From Planctomycetes bacterium B3_Pla (GTDB lineage Bacteria > Planctomycetota > Phycisphaerae > Sedimentisphaerales > Anaerobacaceae): 64,000 nt of DNA. A program made the translations under genes and the position numbers. The stretch spans positions 310,001-374,000 of the forward strand of contig NJBM01000001.1 in assembly GCA_005223045.1 (NCBI GenBank). Reading direction: 5' to 3'. A model generated the notes under the pieces. It did no database searches, was not told the origin of the DNA, and worked only from the letters and a program-made list of their open reading frames with translations. This document shows positions 36,416 to 44,353 of this stretch, piece after piece (position 1 is the stretch's first letter; each line of letters begins with the position of its first letter).

Positions 36416-39109
36416 ATGCCTGTTACTAAGCTCGGTAAAAGCCCCGGGACAAATTTAAGAGTCTCCCTCATACTATCCGTTGTTATGGGGATTTTGGCGG
36501 CGCCTGCCTCAACTCCCGGGAAAACGGTGACCGAATGGAACTTCAGCGAAGGACTACAGGGCTGGACCGGAAACAACAGAGTCGAGAACCTCTCATATTC
36601 GCCGGAAGGGCTGATTTTCCAATCCACTGGGGAAGATCCGTGGATAGAAGGGCCGGCTATAGATCTGCCAAGCGGCAGAATAACCAGAGTGAAAATCCGT
36701 ATGAGATCGAATGCCGATACAGCCGCGGAACTGTTCTACGGCAAGACATTCAGGGCGGGACATTCCGTTCGATTCACTGTCCGAAACGACGGGCAATGGC
36801 ACGACTACTCACTCGTCATCCGGGAAAAACTGGGGCCCGGCACGCGTTTTCGCCTCGATCCCTGCATGAGAGCCGGTGACGTAACGGTTGCCTTCATCGG
36901 GATCGAAGCAATCAGCGAGATAGTCGTGTCGGCGCTGGAGAAACCTAAGGAACCGGACAGGTCCGGGGGCGACAAGATTTCGGTCAAATCCGGGAGCCTG
37001 GAATTTGAGCACTATGGAGGAAAGTGGGGAAACTACGTTCTTAAAGTGGACGGCGCGGAAATGGCTGCCGGATACCAGAGCGAGCCGATCGGTCTTGTGT
37101 TCGATGAACGCACCGAATGGCTTAACCTCAAGAATGCAAGAATCGTGCTCGATCGCAGCGAATTTAAGATCAAAGCAAACATTAACGACAGCAAAGGCGG
37201 AAAATGGGAAATCCGAAGAACCGTAAGACCTGCGAAACAACAAGGAACACTCGTAGTCGAAACCGAACTGAGCGTAAACAGAGACAGAGACGTTCTGCAT
37301 TTTCCCTGGCTGACGATCTTCCCGGGCCTCGGCACATTCGGCGAGAGAAAATATCAGGGCCTGTTCGCAGGGCTGGAATACCTTTGCGATGAACCCAGCA
37401 GCAGCGAAGCCGACATAGCCACGCCCGACCATGTCCGCCGGGTCCCCGATCCGGTAAAAATAACCTTTCCCCTGATGGCGATTGCACACGGCGGCAATTA
37501 TATCGGCGTGATCTGGGAGCCTTCCGAGACGGTCGCGGCGACTTTCGATTCGCCCGACACTGCTTATGATTCCGGCGCGCACGTCATGGCGCTGTCGGCC
37601 CCGGGCGTCGGTGAGCTTCGTTTCGAGAATGATTTTGCCGCCCACTCACCATTCAGGCTCAAGGCAAACAAGCCCCTGAAAAATTCCGTACTGATAATAG
37701 GCGGAAAGGGAAAGACTATCGTGCCGGCAGTGAAACATTACGTAGCTCTCAAGGGGCTGCCCGCCGTGCCCGAATTCGAGAGCGGTTTCGACGCCGCGGT
37801 CGATCTGCTTGCCCATGGCTGGCTGGATTCGCAGATAAACGAGAATGCACTCTTCCGACACGCCGTTTGGGGCAAGAACTTCCCGGCCTCTCCGGCCGCC
37901 GATGCAGCGATGTTCATCGACTGGCTCGCCATTCATACCAAAGACGACAAGCTCCGTGAAAGACTCGGCGATGTCGAAAGCAAGGCGCTTGGCAAAATCC
38001 CGCCGGCACAACCCTTCTCAAGCAGTGTCTCGCACGCACACCTGCCCACAGCACCGTTTGTTTTCGGGCGCACTCTCGAATTCGTCCAGCAAAGACAGAG
38101 CGAAGCATGGCGCCTGCTCAGGAACTTCGACGCCGACGGCATAAAACTCTACAGGCCGGGCAAGGCGGATTATGCAAAAACACATTTCGCTAAACACGCC
38201 AACGGCCTGGCCGGTCGGGACATGGTCGGGATTCTCGAAGGGGCAACTCTCTCGGCGGATAAAGAACTCATCGGCGAGGCGCTTAAACTGCTCGACAAGC
38301 AGACTGCTCTTTATGCCGACACTGTACCGCGCGGCGCACAGACCTGGGAGGTCCCCCTGCATACGCCGGACATATTGGCCTCGGCCCACATGGTCAGGGC
38401 TTACGCTCTCGGCTACATTATTTCAGGCAATAAGCAGTATCTTGAGCAGGCCGGATACTGGGCGTGGACGGGCGTGCCGTTTGTCTATCTTTACCCGCCG
38501 ACAGCCGGCAGAGTAGGGCCATATTCAACAATAGCAGTCCTGGGCGCAACCAACTGGAAGGCCCCGTTGTGGCTGGGCCGGCCCGTCCAGTGGTGCGGGC
38601 TTGTTTACTGCTCGGCTTTGCACTTGCTCAGCGAGTGCGATCCGAAAGATCCCTGGGAAAAGATCGCTAAGGGGATCACAACAACCGGCCTGCAGATGAC
38701 GTGGCGCCGAACCGACGAGGAACGTCAGGGACTGTTGCCTGATTTCTTTGATTTCAGGGGGCAGATTGGCGAAGGCCCGGCCATAAATCCCGGCACGGTT
38801 CAGGCCCACTTAGCCGAGCTTTATGGAAAAGGCACGATATACGATTTAAAGAAACTGCCCGATCACGGCTGGTTCATTCATGCGCCTTGTGCGCTGAGCA
38901 ATATCCGAGAAAGCAGAGATTCAGTGACTTTCGTAGCTGACGGCTGGGGCGACCGGCCATACTATGTGTTGATTTCCGGCATTGAAGAGGAGCCAGGCGA
39001 AGTCAGCATACGCGAAGTCGCTGAAGATTCCGCCAGGAAGGAGTTTTACAGCGAACGCAACATCCTGGTAATTGCTTTGGAGGGAAAAGCAAGAATCCGG
39101 ATACGATGA
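36416..39109 (+). CDS. Large exported protein with predicted alpha-toroid, glycoside-processing type
   Basis: An 897-residue protein behind a strong AAAGGAGG site. It has a signal peptide (RVSLILSVVMGILAAPASTPG, about residues 16-36). A beta-sandwich, carbohydrate-binding-like region follows (EWNFSEGLQGWTGNNRVENLSYSPEGLIF through about residue 160), then a second beta-rich domain. From about residue 440 the chain is helical (DAAVDLLAHGWLDSQ; SEAWRLLRNFDADGIKLYR; HMVRAYALGYIISGNKQYLEQAGYWAW), like (alpha/alpha) toroids of polysaccharide lyases and hydrolases. No catalytic residues are claimed. As last gene of the cluster it could release the acid sugar imported by the symporter. Confidence 0.7.
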   Translation: MPVTKLGKSPGTNLRVSLILSVVMGILAAPASTPGKTVTEWNFSEGLQGWTGNNRVENLSYSPEGLIFQSTGEDPWIEGPAIDLPSGRITRVKIRMRSNADTAAELFYGKTFRAGHSVRFTVRNDGQWHDYSLVIREKLGPGTRFRLDPCMRAGDVTVAFIGIEAISEIVVSALEKPKEPDRSGGDKISVKSGSLEFEHYGGKWGNYVLKVDGAEMAAGYQSEPIGLVFDERTEWLNLKNARIVLDRSEFKIKANINDSKGGKWEIRRTVRPAKQQGTLVVETELSVNRDRDVLHFPWLTIFPGLGTFGERKYQGLFAGLEYLCDEPSSSEADIATPDHVRRVPDPVKITFPLMAIAHGGNYIGVIWEPSETVAATFDSPDTAYDSGAHVMALSAPGVGELRFENDFAAHSPFRLKANKPLKNSVLIIGGKGKTIVPAVKHYVALKGLPAVPEFESGFDAAVDLLAHGWLDSQINENALFRHAVWGKNFPASPAADAAMFIDWLAIHTKDDKLRERLGDVESKALGKIPPAQPFSSSVSHAHLPTAPFVFGRTLEFVQQRQSEAWRLLRNFDADGIKLYRPGKADYAKTHFAKHANGLAGRDMVGILEGATLSADKELIGEALKLLDKQTALYADTVPRGAQTWEVPLHTPDILASAHMVRAYALGYIISGNKQYLEQAGYWAWTGVPFVYLYPPTAGRVGPYSTIAVLGATNWKAPLWLGRPVQWCGLVYCSALHLLSECDPKDPWEKIAKGITTTGLQMTWRRTDEERQGLLPDFFDFRGQIGEGPAINPGTVQAHLAELYGKGTIYDLKKLPDHGWFIHAPCALSNIRESRDSVTFVADGWGDRPYYVLISGIEEEPGEVSIREVAEDSARKEFYSERNILVIALEGKARIRIR

Positions 39110-39209
39110 AGACGACAGTTTTCAAGTTCAACAAGCTTGCAAAACAATTGTAAAGGCATCACGAAGGACTTACCATGATGGTCAACTATGTTAGACAGGG
39201 CAATGGACT

Positions 39210-40085
39210 ATGGCAGAAGAATTGATTGGCATAATTGGCGGCACAGGCTTAGGTGATGCGCTGGCCGAACATATTACGGGCGCCGAGCGCCGCGACGTCG
39301 ATACGCCGTTCGGCAAGCCGAGCACGACTATCACGGTCGGCAGGTTCGGCAAGAAGAAAATCGCATTTTTGAGCCGTCACGGGGACGGACACAAACTCTC
39401 CCCGAGCGAGGTGCCGTTTGCAGCCAACATCTTCGCTCTGAAGAAACTCGGCGTCCATACGATCATAGGCAGCGGAGCGGTAGGATCGCTTGCCGAGCGG
39501 ATCGTTCCGGGCGATTTGGTTATCGTTGACCAGTTTATCGACAAGACGTTCAGACGGCAGAGCAGCTTCTTTCGTGGTTTCGGGGCCGTGCACTGCGAGA
39601 TGGCCGAGCCGACCTGCGAGCGGGTAGGAGATATGCTCCTCGATACTGCGAACGGCATCAATCTGACAACGCATCCCAAGGGTACATACGTGTGTATGGA
39701 AGGGCCCCAGTTTTCCACACGGGCCGAATCGCTCATGCACAAGGCCTGGGGCGGCGACCTGATCGGCATGACCGCTATGCCGGAGGCCAAATTGGCCCGA
39801 GAGGCGCAAATCTGCTACGCACTGGTCGCGCTGGCGAGCGATTACGACTGCTGGAGACCGCACGAGGACAGCAAAGACAAGCAGACGCTGCTCAAAGAGA
39901 TAATAGGCAATCTGCAGGCGGCGACGAACAACTGCCTGGAGTTGATTAAAGCCGTGCTGAGCAGCGAACATGAGCTTGTCGGCGAGAATTGTCACTGTCG
40001 CAAGAGTCTCGACCTCGCCGTCTGGACGGATCAAAGCCGGATCGATAAGGCTAACAAAGAGAAATTGAAGGTGCTTTTCGAGTAA
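39210..40085 (+). CDS. mtnP: S-methyl-5'-thioadenosine phosphorylase
   Basis: MTAP phosphorolyses methylthioadenosine to adenine and methylthioribose-1-phosphate in methionine salvage. Motifs: GIIGGTGLGDAL (residues 7-18), LSRHGDGHKLSPSEVPFAAN, GSGAVGSLAERIVPGDLVIVDQFID, the signature YVCMEGPQFSTRAES and GMTAMPEAKLAREAQICYA. The 291-residue length is normal. No other methionine-salvage gene is nearby. Confidence 0.94.
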   Translation: MAEELIGIIGGTGLGDALAEHITGAERRDVDTPFGKPSTTITVGRFGKKKIAFLSRHGDGHKLSPSEVPFAANIFALKKLGVHTIIGSGAVGSLAERIVPGDLVIVDQFIDKTFRRQSSFFRGFGAVHCEMAEPTCERVGDMLLDTANGINLTTHPKGTYVCMEGPQFSTRAESLMHKAWGGDLIGMTAMPEAKLAREAQICYALVALASDYDCWRPHEDSKDKQTLLKEIIGNLQAATNNCLELIKAVLSSEHELVGENCHCRKSLDLAVWTDQSRIDKANKEKLKVLFE

Positions 40086-40088
40086 CTG

Positions 40089-40165
40089 GTAGGGTGGGCT
40101 TTAGCCCACCGATAAACGATGGTGGGGCAATACCGTAAGACATCCCCAAAGGAGCCCCACCCTAC
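40089..40165. repeat. GTAGGGTGGGC palindromic element
   Basis: It begins GTAGGGTGGGC and ends GCCCCACCCTAC, with an inner hairpin GGGCTTTAGCCC. The terminal inverted repeats and bipartite form resemble the 53-bp GTAGGGGC elements elsewhere in the window. Confidence 0.75.
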
Positions 40166-40211
40166 AAGCTGATTTTCGATTTTTGCATTTTGCTGTGAAA
40201 GGATTGGGAAA

Positions 40212-40580
40212 ATGAAGAAACCGGCATGGAAGGCGTTGTTTATAACAATCGGTCTTGGCGTCCTGTTGATTGCGGGCTGCGGGGAAAAAGAGCCGCCGAG
40301 CGTGAAACAGAGCAGGGTAATAGCGGCCGAGAACATTGAGCTGAAGAAACAACTTAACCGTAGCAACGCACGAATCGAGAACCTCAAAGAGCAGTACGAT
40401 AAGGAACTCGACAAGAAGCATAAACTGCTCGTAAAATGCAAACAGGAACGGGACCAGTGGAAAGCAAAGTCACAGCAGAACGTTCGAGACCAGGTAAAGG
40501 ACGTCCTTGACACCGTCATGGCGGAGAACACAAGGCTGCGCGAAGAAAACGCCATACTCAAGTCGCAGATAAAGAATTGA
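40212..40580 (+). CDS. Small coiled-coil lipoprotein
   Basis: A 122-residue protein with a type II signal peptide: ALFITIGLGVLLIAG-C, lipobox LIAGC with Cys23. The mature chain is a continuous charged coiled coil (AENIELKKQLNRSNARIENLKEQY; VMAENTRLREENAILKSQ). It is probably anchored to the outer membrane, as are Lpp-like or DivIVA-unrelated spacer proteins; the function is not known. Confidence 0.75.
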   Translation: MKKPAWKALFITIGLGVLLIAGCGEKEPPSVKQSRVIAAENIELKKQLNRSNARIENLKEQYDKELDKKHKLLVKCKQERDQWKAKSQQNVRDQVKDVLDTVMAENTRLREENAILKSQIKN

Positions 40581-40657
40581 GAATTTGGAATTTAGAATTC
40601 TCTCCATAGGGGACGCCTTACGGTGAGTTCTCAATTCTCAATTCTAAATTCTAAATT
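40577..40657. repeat. AATTC-type hairpin between convergent genes
   Basis: Left arm AATTGAGAATTTGGAATTTAG, a loop of about 25 bases, and right arm TTCTCAATTCTCAATTCTAA. It separates the convergent lipoprotein and pyrG genes and could act as a two-way terminator. Its arm words match those around the IVP-like gene. Confidence 0.8.
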
Positions 40658-40658
40658 C

Positions 40659-42365
40659 CTACCGCATCGCCGCTGCGACGAGTCCTACGAACATCGGCTG
40701 CGGTTTGAGCGGGCGGGAAGTCAGGCAGGGATGCGCCTGTGTGCCGAAGAAGTACGGATGGGACGGCAGTTCCAGTATCTGCATGATCGGCTGATTGGGG
40801 GCTTTGCCGGAAAAGACCAGACCCGCCTCTTCCAACCGTTCGATGTAGCGAGGATCAACCTCGTAACGATGCCTGAACCGCATCCTGACCGAATCCGCCT
40901 TGCCGAAAAGCTTCCATGCCATCGTTTCGGCTTTCAGTTCTATGTCCTTTCCGCCGAGGCGCATGTTCCCGCCGAGACCTTCTATCTTTTTCTGCTCCGG
41001 CAGTATGTCAATCACCGGCTCGGGGCCATCGGGCTCAATCTCAGTGCTGTTGGCCTGCTTCATGCCGCAGACATTGCGGGCGAATTCGATGACAGCCATT
41101 TGAAAACCGAGGCATAATCCCAGATACGGCAGGTTATTCTCCCGCGCGTATTTAATGCAGGCAATTTTCCCCTCGGCGCCGCGCGTGCCGAATCCGCCGG
41201 GGACAATGATGCCGTCAACGTCTTTGAGGCTCTCGGCTGCGTTCTTGTCCGTGAGATTGGAAGTGTCGATCCACTTGATTTTGACATCGCAGCCAAGGGC
41301 AATCCCGGCATGTTCGAGGGCGTTGATTATCGAGGCGTAGCTGTCGCGGACGGACGTGTATTTGCCCGTAATGCCGATTGTTATTTGCCGGTCGGCCGAG
41401 CCGATCTTGTCGGTGAAGTCGCACCACTTCGCCCAGGCCTTGCGTTCTTTGCGCAGTTTGATTCTGTCTTCTATTTTCAGCAGCCTGGCGACCTCGAAAT
41501 CCAGGCCGACCTCCCTGAGCATCGCCGGTATCATATAGATACTCGCCGAGTCCGGCAGGCTGATGACCCTCCCAAAGGGGACATTGCTGTAAACACTTAT
41601 TTTCTGGCGCACCTTTTCCGTAGCGGGCCTGGACGCCCGGCAGGCAATGATGTCCGGCTGAATGCCGCATTGCATAAGCTGCTTGATCCCCAACTGTGCC
41701 GCCTTTGATTTCTGCTCGCCGAGCGTCTTGGGCTCGAGTATGTAAGTCAGGGCCACAAAGCAGCAACTGTTCGGACCTTCCTCGTAGGCTAATTCGCGCA
41801 TCGCCTCGATATAGTAAGCATTTTCCAGGTCGCCGACCGTGCCGCCTATCTCGACGAAAACGATGTCGGCATCGGACTCCATTGCTAATTGGCGCAATTT
41901 CAACGTGACCTCGCCGGTAACGTGGGGGATCATCTGAACGTCTCTGCCGAGATAATCGCCGTGGCGCTCCTTGTACAGGACCGAGCTGAATATCTGCCCG
42001 CTCGTGGCAAAGTTTGCCTTGCTCAAATCCTGATTGAGCATTCTTTCATAAGTGCCCAGGTCCATGTCGCATTCCATGCCGTCATCGAGCACGAACACCT
42101 CTCCGTGCCGGAAGGGATTGAGCGTGCCAGAATCCACATTCAAATAGCCTTCGAGCTTAATTGGCGCAACTTTGAGGCCCTTGTCCTGCATCAGCTTGGC
42201 CAGACAGGATGAGAATATCCCCTTGCCCAAGCCGCTCATCACGGTCCCCATGACGAAGCAATAGCGGGCCTTTCCCTTCCTATACCCCTTAGGCATAGGC
42301 GAGAAAAACTCGCTCTCATCCGATGTATCACTAATCGAGGCTAACAAATCCTTATCTTTCGACAT
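40659..42365 (-). CDS. pyrG: CTP synthase
   Basis: PyrG aminates UTP to CTP using ATP and glutamine. The synthetase domain has MSGLGKGIFSSCLAKLMQ (about residues 43-60), EIGGTVGDLEN and VPFGRVISLPDSASIY. The glutaminase domain has GLCLGFQMAVIEFARNV with the nucleophilic Cys. It carries an unusual 30-residue N-terminal extension (MSKDKDLLASISDTSDE...). At the C-terminus the usual His-Pro-Glu of the catalytic triad reads His-Pro-Cys (QAHPCLTSRP), checked on the nucleotide sequence (CAT CCC TGC). Ammonia production from glutamine may therefore be altered. Confidence 0.94.
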   Translation of the reverse strand: MSKDKDLLASISDTSDESEFFSPMPKGYRKGKARYCFVMGTVMSGLGKGIFSSCLAKLMQDKGLKVAPIKLEGYLNVDSGTLNPFRHGEVFVLDDGMECDMDLGTYERMLNQDLSKANFATSGQIFSSVLYKERHGDYLGRDVQMIPHVTGEVTLKLRQLAMESDADIVFVEIGGTVGDLENAYYIEAMRELAYEEGPNSCCFVALTYILEPKTLGEQKSKAAQLGIKQLMQCGIQPDIIACRASRPATEKVRQKISVYSNVPFGRVISLPDSASIYMIPAMLREVGLDFEVARLLKIEDRIKLRKERKAWAKWCDFTDKIGSADRQITIGITGKYTSVRDSYASIINALEHAGIALGCDVKIKWIDTSNLTDKNAAESLKDVDGIIVPGGFGTRGAEGKIACIKYARENNLPYLGLCLGFQMAVIEFARNVCGMKQANSTEIEPDGPEPVIDILPEQKKIEGLGGNMRLGGKDIELKAETMAWKLFGKADSVRMRFRHRYEVDPRYIERLEEAGLVFSGKAPNQPIMQILELPSHPYFFGTQAHPCLTSRPLKPQPMFVGLVAAAMR

Positions 42366-42385
42366 AATCTTCCTTTTTTATTTTT

Positions 42386-42405
42386 TAGCCACAGAGGGCA
42401 CAGAG
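42386..42405 (+). repeat. Left copy of 20-bp perfect inverted repeat
   Basis: TAGCCACAGAGGGCACAGAG is repeated as its exact reverse complement at 43305-43324, on the other side of the cyclase-like gene. ACACAGAG-type words are a widespread intergenic repeat in several phyla. Confidence 0.9.
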
Positions 42406-42417
42406 TTCACAGAGAAG

Positions 42418-42472
42418 GTAGGGTGTGCATTGCACACCATTTTTAAAAGTTAGTGGGCATAGCCCACCGTAC
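42418..42472. repeat. GTAGGGTG palindromic pair
   Basis: Two small hairpins lie side by side: GGTGTGCATTGCACACC and GTGGGCATAGCCCAC, beginning GTAGGGTG and ending CACCGTAC. The layout is like 40089-40165. Confidence 0.7.
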
Positions 42473-42477
42473 AATAT

Positions 42478-43293
42478 CTAATATTTTTCTAACCCATAAT
42501 TTCCCTTTTTTTTGCGACAGCCAGCACAGGGTTCATCCTGCTCTATCCTGACCTCACTTTGTAATGAAGGATAAAGAAACAAAAGATAATTCTCTGTATT
42601 ACGATATTTGGTAAATATCCTTTTGCATTTTGAGCAGGTATCAATATTTTCATTCTCTTTTTCGTCTGGCAAAGCAAGGAAGGCCTCATTTCTCATGTTA
42701 CTCAGAGCCTCCCACCAACGTTCTGGATAATTTGGGGAACCGCTATAAGGTCTATAGGCAAGTAGATTTCGTCTTTTTGCTTCTTTTTTATAAGGAACAT
42801 CATATTCGTGAAACGAGGAATATTTACTTGATTTGAATCCCTTTGATTCATAATCCTCGAATTTTCGTCTGGCTTCATCAGAGAGTACAAAACCAATCCA
42901 GTTTTGACCTTCAGCGCAATGATATGCGTCTATAAGTGCACGGCCAAAAAAGATACCATTTTCTTCATCAGCATAAAACTTTCCTACGTTCAAACATCCT
43001 CGCATCGGAAAGTGTGGAAGCTTCTTTCTGGTAAACATTGCTCTGAAAAAAAACGCCGAGGCTCCTCTTATGCACTGAAAAGAATACGGAGAAACATTTT
43101 CTGTATAAAATATGAAGCTATCAGAGAAAAATTTAAATCTACAGATCGCGTTAAATTGTTCAACTTCCTTCAGGGCTTCCTTGAATTTGTCTCGAACAAA
43201 CTCAACAGGAAAGCTTTCCACCATATTGCTAAAACCAAGAATATCGAAGTATGCAAGCCAGCAATTGCCGTCTATTATTTTGTTATTTTCCAT
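42478..43293 (-). CDS. Class III nucleotidyl cyclase-like protein with C-terminal zinc-ribbon-like cysteines
   Basis: A 271-residue protein, visibly AT-richer than its neighbours. The N-terminal 150 residues follow the order of a class III cyclase core. YFDILGF has Asp17 where cyclases hold a metal ion. FKFFSDSFIFY has Asp58 at the second metal position. MRGCLNVGKFYA and FFGRALIDAYHCAEG...FVLSDEA resemble the later strands. Whether substrate-specifying Lys/Asp and transition-state residues exist is unclear. Two CxxC pairs (CSKC near residue 222 and CAGC near 258) suggest a zinc site. It lies between 20-bp perfect inverted repeats, suggesting it was acquired. A role in signalling or defence is speculative. 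Confidence 0.72.
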   Translation of the reverse strand: MENNKIIDGNCWLAYFDILGFSNMVESFPVEFVRDKFKEALKEVEQFNAICRFKFFSDSFIFYTENVSPYSFQCIRGASAFFFRAMFTRKKLPHFPMRGCLNVGKFYADEENGIFFGRALIDAYHCAEGQNWIGFVLSDEARRKFEDYESKGFKSSKYSSFHEYDVPYKKEAKRRNLLAYRPYSGSPNYPERWWEALSNMRNEAFLALPDEKENENIDTCSKCKRIFTKYRNTENYLLFLYPSLQSEVRIEQDEPCAGCRKKKGNYGLEKY

Positions 43294-43304
43294 TTTAATT
43301 TTTT

Positions 43305-43324
43305 CTCTGTGCCCTCTGTGGCTA
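43305..43324 (-). repeat. Right copy of 20-bp perfect inverted repeat
   Basis: Exact reverse complement of 42386-42405. It includes the stop codon of kdsB (43322-43324). Confidence 0.9.
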
Positions 43325-44104
43325 TTTCTTTTTGTATCTTTTAACGAATTCGGCGTATTGTTCGGGGGTGTCTATGCCGTCGCAGGTGTGTTGGACTTTG
43401 CCGACTAAGATCGGGTAGCCGTTTTCGATTGCTCTTAGCTGCTCGAGTTTTTCGATTTTTTCCAGCGGCGTCTGCGGCAGAGTTGTTATCTCCAACAGGA
43501 ATTGCTTGCGATAAGCATATATTCCCAAGTGCCGCAGGTATTGCCGCACGTTTCCGACGCCGGCTTCTTCTCGGTCGTAAGGAATCGGTGAACGCGAGAA
43601 ATAAATCGCCCGGCCGGTTTCGTCCCTCGTCCCTCGTCCCTCGTCCCTCGCAGCGGCATCACCGCGAGCCACTATCACTTTGACGATATTCGGATCGGCG
43701 ACCTGCCCGGCGGTCTGGAAGTCTGCTGAGAGCGTGGCCATCGGGCAATCGGGGTTGTCCATAAGCAGCCTGGCGAGGTAGTCAATGTTGCCGGGATCGA
43801 TCTCCGGCTCATCGCCCTGGAGGTTGACGACAATCTCGACATCCATATCGGCAACGGCCTCGGCGATGCGGTCCGTGCCGCTCTGGTGGTCGGGCGAAGT
43901 CAGGACGCACTCTGCATCGAATGTCTTGGCGGCGGCAACGACTTTTTCGTCATCGGCGGCTATTATCACCTTCTCAGGCAGCTTAGCTAAGCACGCTTGC
44001 TCATAAGTGTGCTGGATTAGGAACTTGCCCGTATCTTTGGCGAGAACTTTGCCGGCGAATCTGGTCGAACTATAACGCGCCGGTATAACAGCTATAACCT
44101 TCAA
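43322..44104 (-). CDS. kdsB: 3-deoxy-manno-octulosonate cytidylyltransferase
   Basis: KdsB makes CMP-Kdo for lipopolysaccharide core synthesis. Motifs: MKVIAVIPARYSSTRFAGKV, HQSGTDRIAEAVADM, VNLQGDEPEIDPGNIDYLA, and AIYFSRSPIPYDRE. I start at the TTG at 44104, which has AAAGG eight bases upstream and yields the family N-terminus; no ATG fits. Between the PNIVKV strand and the AIYFSR strand there is an insertion of about 15 residues relative to the other KdsB gene. It is encoded by four 7-bp repeats (43621-43648). The insertion is in a surface loop position if the fold is normal. Confidence 0.93.
   Translation of the reverse strand: MKVIAVIPARYSSTRFAGKVLAKDTGKFLIQHTYEQACLAKLPEKVIIAADDEKVVAAAKTFDAECVLTSPDHQSGTDRIAEAVADMDVEIVVNLQGDEPEIDPGNIDYLARLLMDNPDCPMATLSADFQTAGQVADPNIVKVIVARGDAAARDEGRGTRDETGRAIYFSRSPIPYDREEAGVGNVRQYLRHLGIYAYRKQFLLEITTLPQTPLEKIEKLEQLRAIENGYPILVGKVQHTCDGIDTPEQYAEFVKRYKKK
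43621..43650. repeat. Four tandem CGTCCCT heptamers inside kdsB
   Basis: Four exact CGTCCCT copies plus CG, read in frame on the minus strand as GRGTRDEGRG-type residues. This is the pattern of short tandemly repeated repetitive (STRR) sequences of cyanobacteria, but inside a conserved gene. Confidence 0.9.
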
Positions 44105-44353
44105 TCTCAAAGCCTTTACGTCAGCAAAGTCATTCTGCCGGGTAAGTTTACATATTCAGGGAACTCAAAAGCCGCGATGCCTGTGCAAACCCGAAATTCC
44201 AACTGGACTTTCATGATAAAGAGAGGGAGCAGTATTGTCAACAGGTGAGTCGGAAATTTTGTGTTTTTGGATTATATTGTCGGCCAAAGAGTTTCTTTTC
44301 AAGAACGCGGGATTGGATTATGCTTTGTTGGCCATATATCAAGGAGCAAGTCC

